From Triglochin maritima (Eukaryota; Streptophyta; Magnoliopsida; Alismatales; Juncaginaceae), in NCBI GenBank assembly GCA_963682175.1, contig OY821786.1, positions 26,992,501-27,056,500 of the forward strand: 64,000 bases of DNA, read 5' to 3'. The notes under the pieces were generated by a model, which was not told the DNA's origin, did no database searches, and saw only the letters and a program-made list of their open reading frames with translations. Position 1 is the stretch's first letter, and each line of letters opens with the position of its first letter. Positions 57,370 through 64,000 of the stretch are shown here, piece by piece. The position numbers and the translations under genes are program-made.

Positions 57370-58956
57370 AATACCCCCACACCTAAGTTTTTGCTAGTCC
57401 CGAGCAAAACAAAGAAAGAGAAAAACAAACGAGAAACAAGAAATCCTAACTCACTTTCGTAGGAATCACGGTTGCACTTAGCACGTGCAACAAGCCGTTA
57501 AACCTCCTAGTTGCCAAGGAGGAGGAGTGTTGTCTCCTGAGGGTTTTCAGCGGATATACCCACAAAATCCGAACAAGATGCATTATTCAATCTAGGCACT
57601 CGACTCGTTGGACATATTTTGTCGATCATTGGACGCGGTAATCCTACGAGCCGACTCTATAAAGGTAATCAGTCCACACACCTTGCCTAATGAACCATTC
57701 GTGCAAGTTAAATAAGGAATTAAGTGAAAGACATGGACAACCTCAACATCCTCAAGTGATACAAAGTGTAAACTCCATTAAGGTTCGTATTTGCATTTTT
57801 TTTTTTCTTTTTCTTCTTTTTTTTGTTTTTATTAGTTGGAGTTTCATTCTCCCAGGGTCAGGTTTCGTGCATCATTGCCCATGAGGACTTACACTATCAC
57901 GTACATCTTTCCCCAAATCTCCACATAGGGCAATCCCTACCACCCATGTAACGGGAGTTCGGTCGGTGCATCCCAAGTCAGATGACTCGAAAGCACCAGG
58001 CAGAAAGTCCCCTCAGACCTACTTTCCCGAGTTATAGGAGCCGTGCGAGAAGAGAGAACACCTACTCACTTATTTCTTATCTACACATGAACCAAAACCC
58101 CTACACTTAATGTCTCACAACAAAATTTAAAGGGTCCTTGACTACAACAAACTCCCTTAAATTAATAGACACGAATTGTTGACTCACTAGGCTGAGGGTG
58201 GACTTCTTTAAATGTTTGAGCGCTGAAACCCTATGATTACTCGCCCCCCAAGGGACAACCGGGGTGCATCATAACGACTAGATAAGTCCTAAAGCCAGTG
58301 TACTAGATATCCTAATGCATCAAGTTCAAGACAATTTTGGGAGTTTTCTTTTTACTTTGCCTCTCAACGGATTTGCATATGCTAAACACATGCAAAACCC
58401 ACAAAACATTTTCTTTCGCAACACATGAAGATTTTGAAAGAAATGTGAAAATTTTAAGGCACTAGGCAAGCAAAAGAAGACAAGTCACCCAAGGATCATG
58501 GCAAGCAAATATATCAATATTAAATGCAGCACACTAACATGACTCTATCAATACACACAAAAGAAAACAAAATAAAAGAAAACGACTCGACTATGTAAAC
58601 ACGTAAAACACCCCCCCCCACACACACACACCTACTTCATGCATTGTCCTCAATGAATGTGAGCAAGATACTACATGGATTTATGCATGAAAAAGGAAAG
58701 ATCTCACCAACATGAAGCGCAAAAGGAAGTTCAAGGTTATGTTGATGGACAAAAACCCAAATTCCCTCAAAACATGTGAGATGCTAAAGAAGGGATACAA
58801 ATACGTGAAAGAAATGGGGCCCAAATACTCAAGGGTTGGAGCCCACAACAATTGATGCTCACTCAAGGAGTCTTTTATTGTACTCTTTTTTTTAATATAA
58901 CTATGTACAAACATAAGTTCTCATCTTCATTTGTCAAAAGACATCAAATGGGAACC
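57370..58956 (-). other. 3' noncoding region of element H
   Basis: Uninterrupted version of the family-1 post-ORF region; useful for locating the B insertion point ('gtttcgtgcatcattgcc' near 57862). T-rich tract at 57797-57836 and a C/CA-rich tract at 58611-58632. No gene. Confidence 0.7.
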
Positions 58957-60439
58957 TCAAAAGTGGGTCAATGCACTTGGAAAGGGAACATGACACCACG
59001 CGGGGCCAGAATACTCATGTTTGGGCCCCCCCTCACAAAGAGCACAAGATGAAAGGAGAGGTTCATGAATTGGACACAAACACGTCTCATTCAAAGGATC
59101 AAATTGAAAGAGCTTGAACCTCTCAATAGTTTGGGAAATATGGGGCAACGGAAGAAGAGTTTCTCCCGTTGTGGTGCTGAAGTTATGATCGTCAATCCAA
59201 ACTCTCCAACCAACAGGCTGGTGGGTCGGAACGAGGTCAAGAACCTCGTTAGGCATGTCCGACTCACCAGGAGAACAAAAAGTGGGTCTTCTACCCAAGG
59301 TATCCTCCAAGGAACTCCTAATACCCTCATTAGCAATGTAGTTGTTTGATGTTCCATCATTTCCAAGATGATCAGGAACAATAGTGAAAGGCAAACTCTC
59401 ATTAGGTTGTTTGAATTTAAGGGTACTAGGGAGCTCTTGCTCCACCAGAGGAGAGTCCTTAAGAGGCGCAACATGAAGATCATGTGGCTCAAGGGCCACG
59501 AGACAAAACGGTAAGGCACAATCCTGTGCCGACTCATAATGAAATTGGTCCATGTTTTTCTCAATTGGAATCGAATCCTCCACCAAGTGATCGTGAATTG
59601 AAACCCCAAGTCCCTCAGACTGACTAGGAGTTTGACTTTGAAAGATTGTGCTTTGAATTTGTGGATGTGGTGGTGGTTCGATATCAAAAGATGAATCCTC
59701 ATGTTGACAAGAAAAGTTACTCTCCTCACGTTCACGTAATTGCTGCGTCATTTGACTCACTTGCAGTGTCATATTTTGTATGGATTGTTCAGTGGTTCCA
59801 TGAATGTAAGTAAAATTTGTTTCAAGGAATCAGGTATGCGGTCAACTATGAGGTCCAAGTCAGAGCTTGGGAAATTTTGGGGTTGGGTGTTGATGGGCTG
59901 AGAATGAGTCCAATGATTTGAAGTGGGGTGTTGGTAGAATTCTGGGTATTCGGGAGAAGGATACTGGGGTGAAAATGAAGTATAAGAATTTCAATAAAAA
60001 TTGTCACCCCACGAATCCATGCCTCTCTGGTTGTACGCGGATGCGTAATGGTCATATTGAGCATTTTGGGAAAATGTATGCTCATACTCAGGCTTTGGGG
60101 GAACATAAGAACATTCCCCGATAACATGACCACTCAACCCACAAGAGTTGCACGACATGGCTACTGGAGCCACCGGTGCACTCATGTCGTCTACCGCACG
60201 CATGAAAGAGGCCAAAGTTTGTTGACCAGCATATGATCCGACATAACTAGATTGTGGTCTAGCAGTCGGTGCCTCTCTCATGTTACCCCAATATGAAGAT
60301 TGCTCAGTCACACAATTAAGATTGTCCCAACCGTACGGGGTGTTAGTCTGAGCCACCCAGGTTGCATGGGTCCGGAATACCAGGAAGAATTGTCCTGGTC
60401 CCAACAATGATATGGATCGTCGCCCATGTAACCATCCAT
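58957..60439 (-). pseudogene. Frameshifted copy of the family-1 capsid-less Gag ORF (element H)
   Basis: ATG at 60439 (MDGYMGDDPYHCW). At least three frame changes (near 60370, 59990 and 59770) split it, but nearly the whole A protein is represented. The CCHC knuckle is kept as CNSCGLSGHVIGEC (about 60155). The longest piece (59772-58957) covers the coiled-coil-like segment and the acidic C-terminal half and ends near the A stop position. Not functional. Confidence 0.8.
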
Positions 60440-61076
60440 CTCAACACAAAACTCTCGAGTCGACCACTCTCACCACCACGAGGCTAAGCTCGCAAAAAGT
60501 GCTCGACTCGACCCTAAAACGCTAACAGAGAGTGTAAAGGAGAGGAGACTAGAACGTAGAAGTAGGTGAGAAGAAGATGACTGATGCATTGCATACATTG
60601 CATCATATGTCTTTCATTTAGATTAATTTTATATCAATCAATGCTCCTAAGGTATGTGTTTAGTCTTATTTACAGAATACAGGGACCTGAATGCAAATTA
60701 CCCATATCCCGAGCATAAACGCGTGCAAGAGACTCATTTCTGTCATGAAGACCAAGTTCAAGATTATTGGGGTTCAAATTGAAGTCCATCCAAGCATAAA
60801 AGCATTCAAAGACCTAATTACAAAAATACCAAGGACCTAAGCACAAAAGTAGCCAGGGACTTAATTGCAAAAAGCCGAGGACCCGACTGCAGATTACAAG
60901 TACCAAAATATTATTTTGGAGAAGTTCTAAAGAAAAATCAATTTGGATCTCCAAATATATGAAGAATTAATTCGGAGCTCAAAAGAAAGGAAAGAAATCA
61001 ATCCGGACACGCAAAGGACATTTAAATCATACCATAAACACACAGGAAAAATCCAGATTAAATCTGAGCCAAAATT

Positions 61077-61125
61077 GCGGCGATTCCGCCGCCCATTACA
61101 TGTAATTTGCGGTGAAAACGCCGCA
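61077..61125 (+). promoter_or_regulatory. Family-2 U3 dyads (GCGGCG/CGCCGC inverted repeats)
   Basis: GCGGCG-attc-CGCCGC (61077-61092) and TGCGGTG-aaaa-CGCCGCA (61108-61125), about 90 bp upstream of the TATA box. The solo LTR has both at the same relative places. Function inferred from position only. Confidence 0.5.
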
Positions 61126-61212
61126 CCCTTGTCGATCCGTGCCCCGGATTTTGTCCAGTCGTGTCATGACGTGTGTACTTTCCTATTTCACACTTGGGTC
61201 TTTTGTATCGGC

Positions 61213-61220
61213 TATAAATA
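61213..61220 (+). promoter_or_regulatory. TATA box of the element K LTR
   Basis: TATAAATA within 'ggctataaataggc', matching the solo LTR copy at 4643-4650 on minus. Confidence 0.75.
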
Positions 61221-61731
61221 GGCCTGAAACGATGTTGTAAAGGGGAGTTGTTTTTTTCCATTCTTTAGCAATAAAATTCTGTTGGTTTATTTCGTGTTTT
61301 TAGTTTTCTTTCGTAGTTTCTCTAGGACCCCTTCTCATTCCCTTCATCCATGAGTTTCTAACTCTCTCCAAAGGGTGGGGGTGACGGATTTACGGTGACG
61401 AGAAGAAGAATCATGTTATTATTTTAATTTCGTGTTAGTATATTTTGATTACTTGAGTTTATGTTGAATCATTTATCATGTAATGCTTTATAACTAATGT
61501 GATTTATTAGAAGTTTCAGATTTCTCTAAACAAAACCCGATATCTAAACCCCCACCCGCTGGACTCTCATCCATATTTGTTTTATTCTTAGTCTGTTTTG
61601 TTGTTCTTGCTTTAGAAAAATTAAAAATCCAAAATCTCAAACCAACCTTATTTTTCTCTCTTTCTTTCCTTAATCGAAAATTACAAAAATGACAATATCT
61701 CTCCCTCCTTGTGTTCGACCCGTACTTGCCA

Positions 61732-61745
61732 CGTCTTCATTGACG
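61732..61745 (+). promoter_or_regulatory. Family-2 U5 hairpin
   Basis: CGTC-ttcatt-GACG, the counterpart of CCGC-ttcaac-GCGG in family 1, followed by the shared 'cgtgcacttgcggt'. Confidence 0.65.
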
Positions 61746-61785
61746 CCGTGCACTTGCGGTATAAATAAAATTCTCATCAAGTTTT

Positions 61786-61802
61786 TGGCGCCGTTGCCGG
61801 GG
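61786..61802 (+). other. Primer-binding site of element K, perfect tRNA-Asp match
   Basis: TGGCGCCGTTGCCGGGG, identical to the element A site and 6 nt past the LTR end. Confidence 0.9.
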
Positions 61803-63060
61803 AGGCGACGAAGATTTTGTTTATTTTTGGTGATTTCGATTCTATTCTGTTTATCGTGTGTGCGATCTAACTATTTGGGTTTGCGTTTTAGGAGACAACG
61901 GAGTGTGCGGTGAAATCCGGGCATAGTCAGAGCAAGAAGGGCGCGAAATCGCCGTACGTGAAGAACAATCTGCGGCGGATCCACCGCACGTCTGAAGCAT
62001 CTGGGCTTCAATTTTTTCTGGGGTCGTCTCCATCTCTTGGTGGACGCGTAGAACAACTGCAAATTTTCGAGAGCGGGCGGCGAACCCGACTGAGCGTGCG
62101 TAGGTAACCTTTGTTGCCTTTTCCTCGTAATTTCTATTTTCGAAAAGTTTCCTCTTTGTAGAGCTGCAAGTGTTAGGCTCAAATTCCATAATTGACAATA
62201 ATTCAACTCTGACCCAAAAATTGGCAAAATTAGAAGGACTTAGTGCATGCATCATATAGTGTTTTGTTTGCATTATTCTTGTTAAATTCTTGCAAATTAT
62301 TTTTTGTTGAAGAGTGCTGGAGGCAAGGTACGTGTGCGGTTTTTATCGATTGCATTTAAGCATATAATTTATTTTGCATACAACCTTGCAATTGCCCCCC
62401 ACTAAAGACCAATGTTTGACTATCTTTGCTAGATTTAAGTTAAACTATCTTAAGGGCAACTCCGTCGGAAAAGATACGGTGGGGATTTCATCACCCTTCC
62501 GTGGTCCACAAATCACAATCCTAAAGTGTCACCCAAGCCTTAAAATTAAAATCAATTAGACATTGGCCCCTAAGGACTCGGACTCAATTAAGGAGAAGAT
62601 TGGTTTGACTTGTTATGACTTGAAGCTGATCGAATTAATTTGGTGTCTAGAAAGTGTTTTTGTGTTGACGTAAGACTTCCAAGCGAAGTGGTTGTCTAAT
62701 TGGCACCGACTCTGTCGGAAGCGCCCCCACTAGCTATACACTACCTGGCCAATTTGGTTTGATTGGTGAGGGAGGTGAATCAAGCGAACCAATTCGACTC
62801 AACCAGTTAGGAGTCGTCTAGATTTAAGCGACATTAGGTAGGATTGTTTGAACCGTGCTTGTTTAGGAAAATTCTGACCAACCCTCTTATCTATCTTTTA
62901 GAGTTAAGTTTCCCTTCTCATATGAGTCTTCTTTATCTTCTCATCTCAATTCTCTAGATTAGGATTCCTTTCTCATCTTTCCCCCTTATATTGTTTGTTT
63001 CCATTTTTGAAAAAAAAAATATTATAAAAAAAAGAAAAAGTAATTGATTCTTGAAATTGA
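61803..63060 (+). other. 5' leader of element K with palindrome at 61971-61988
   Basis: 1.26 kb without a supported ORF. TGCGGCGGATCCACCGCA (61971-61988) is palindromic except for one pair and starts 169 nt after the primer site, close to the spacing in A. An A-rich tract lies at 63009-63040. ORFs on either strand here are short and unsupported. Confidence 0.6.
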
Positions 63061-64000
63061 ATTTGGAATTTAAATTTCAAATTTGAATTCAAAATTGATT
63101 CAAACCGGTGCACTCAGATTTGGGTTCGGGACTTGAGCAATCGACTCTCACGAGTTCATCTAGATTCCAGTCTAGAGCTTAGCCCCAATCCACCTGTTGC
63201 ACCACCTCACCCGGATCCAATGGGTGAGCATGTAGTGGACCCGCCTATGACTCTGAGGGATCGGTGCTACCCAACGATGGCTGCTCAGCCATCGTGCATC
63301 GTTATGCCCACCATACCGGGTCGCGACTTCGAACTGAAGGCACAATACATGAGTATGTTGCCCAAGTTCACCTCTAAGGAAGACCCATATCTCATCCTTA
63401 GAGAATTTGAGGAAATCTTCTCCCTTATGCAATACCATCATATCTCTGCGGAGGCAATGCGTCTTAAATTCGTGCCTCTAGTACTGAAGAACAACGCTAA
63501 GAAATGACAATATAGTCTAGCCGAAAGATCTATTAGGAGTTGGGCCGAGTTTGTTCAAGTATTCTTAAAGAAATATTTCCCCAACCATAAGACTATTAGG
63601 ATTAGGAATGAAATTGTTGCATTTGTTCAATCTGAGAGCGAGTCGTTCTATTCCTATTTAGAAATATTTAAAAGTTTGTTGACCCAATGCCCTCATCATG
63701 GAATTCCAAGATGGCAATTGTGCCAAATTATTTATGAGGGATTGACACCTACATCTGGGGTTATGGTAGAATCTGTAAGCCAAGGAAACTTCATGTCCAA
63801 AAATGAGAATGATGCTTGGACTTTTCTTGAGGATTTAGCCGAAAATAGTATGCAATGGGACAATGCTAGAGCACTGAATAACCCGAGTATTGGATCTAGA
63901 ATAGCAAGTCAACCCAAACCAGGTGTCTTAGCTGTAGATGCCACTGTAGTTGCTGAAGCAAAACTAGCTACCCTTATGCGTAGAATGGAAAGTCTAGAGC
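63061..64000 (+). pseudogene. gag: Capsid-type gag (Retrotrans_gag) of element K, partial, one stop
   Basis: Open frame from 63061 (no ATG before 63220, so the start is uncertain) to a TGA at 63505-63507, where related gags have Trp (KKW). The same frame then resumes to the window edge. Motifs: TLRDRCYPT near 63250, REFEEI near 63400, then after the stop FLKKYFPNH (about 63565), CPHHGIPRW (about 63690), FLEDLAENSMQWD (about 63825) and the start of a coiled coil (LATLMRRMESLE) at the edge. Homologous to the D gag at 1-957. Only one lesion is visible in about 310 codons, so K is less decayed than D. Confidence 0.85.

Larger units (their letters stand above)
55969..60581 (-). mobile_element. Element H: non-autonomous family-1 element, 5' end beyond the window
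   Basis: Minus-strand copy inserted in the G leader. 3' LTR 55969-57369, internal region 57370-60581 including a broken ORF, and leader interrupted at 60582 by K. GTGGT (55964-55968) is the expected left TSD; the partner is outside the window. Confidence 0.82.
60582..61779 (+). repeat. 5' LTR of element K (family 2)
   Basis: 1198 bp, TGATGCATTGC...CTCATCA. Order: degenerate GGACC/GCAA repeats (60685-60905), two inverted repeats, TATA box, U5 hairpin, end. This is the same plan as family 1 although the sequences outside U5 differ. Confidence 0.88.
60582..64000 (+). mobile_element. Element K: family-2 Athila-like gypsy element, 3' part beyond the window
   Basis: Plus-strand element inserted in the H leader ('agaagatgac' / TGATGCATTG). 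Visible: full 5' LTR, perfect tRNA-Asp primer site, 1.3-kb leader and gag up to the edge. ATGAC (60577-60581) is the expected TSD. The solo LTR at 4079-5255 is the same family. Confidence 0.85.

Overview
The window is plant nuclear heterochromatin made almost entirely of LTR retrotransposons nested inside one another. No intact host gene, tRNA or rRNA was seen. A flowering plant with a repeat-rich genome is inferred from the Athila-like Ty3/gypsy elements with tRNA-Asp primer sites, the Ty1/copia elements with initiator-tRNA-Met sites, and the 5-bp target-site duplications (TSDs). Species cannot be named. Letters A to K are labels used only here.

Left nest (1-33909). Element C (minus strand; 3' LTR cut by the left edge, 5' LTR 32554-33909) is the oldest shell. 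Four insertions lie in it: D (minus, 1-3393, carrying a capsid-type gag), a family-2 solo LTR (4079-5255, TSD GTAGG), B (plus, 6053-27864, TSD TGCAA/TGCAT) and a chromovirus-like solo LTR (30336-31351). B in turn holds a copia solo LTR (6434-8483, TSD CAATT), the very young element A (13031-20441, TSD CCTAG) and the copia element J (22128-27343, TSD GTTAG). J carries an internal 2.3-kb inversion.

Middle (33910-53193). This is older sequence that includes a 1.29-kb tandem duplication with a third partial copy at 50957. It is broken by a copia solo LTR (35797-39849, TSD ATAAC) that received an opposite-oriented relative, E (37119-39712, TSD GTGTC). Next comes a complete but decayed copia element F (40447-48609, minus, TSD AAAAG, LTRs with TA...CA ends), then a truncated family-1 LTR, GC-rich palindromes and a possible unknown coding relic.

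Right nest (53194-64000). Truncated element G (minus) is interrupted by H (minus). H is interrupted at 60582 by K (plus, family 2), whose gag runs off the window.

How the parts relate. Family-1 elements A, B, C, G and H lack capsid, protease, reverse transcriptase and integrase. They carry one ORF that looks like only the C-terminal half of a plant gypsy Gag: a CCHC knuckle, a proline/tyrosine-rich stretch and a coiled-coil-like segment. A has this ORF intact (503 aa), with LTRs differing at about three bases plus a 2-bp repeat change, so it moved recently and must have been served in trans. D shares the LTR and leader type but encodes the capsid-type gag, so it represents the likely autonomous partner lineage. 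Families 1 and 2 share an LTR plan: degenerate GGACC/GCAA repeats, GC-rich inverted-repeat dyads, a TATA box, a covarying U5 hairpin, a tRNA-Asp primer site and a palindrome about 130-170 nt beyond it.
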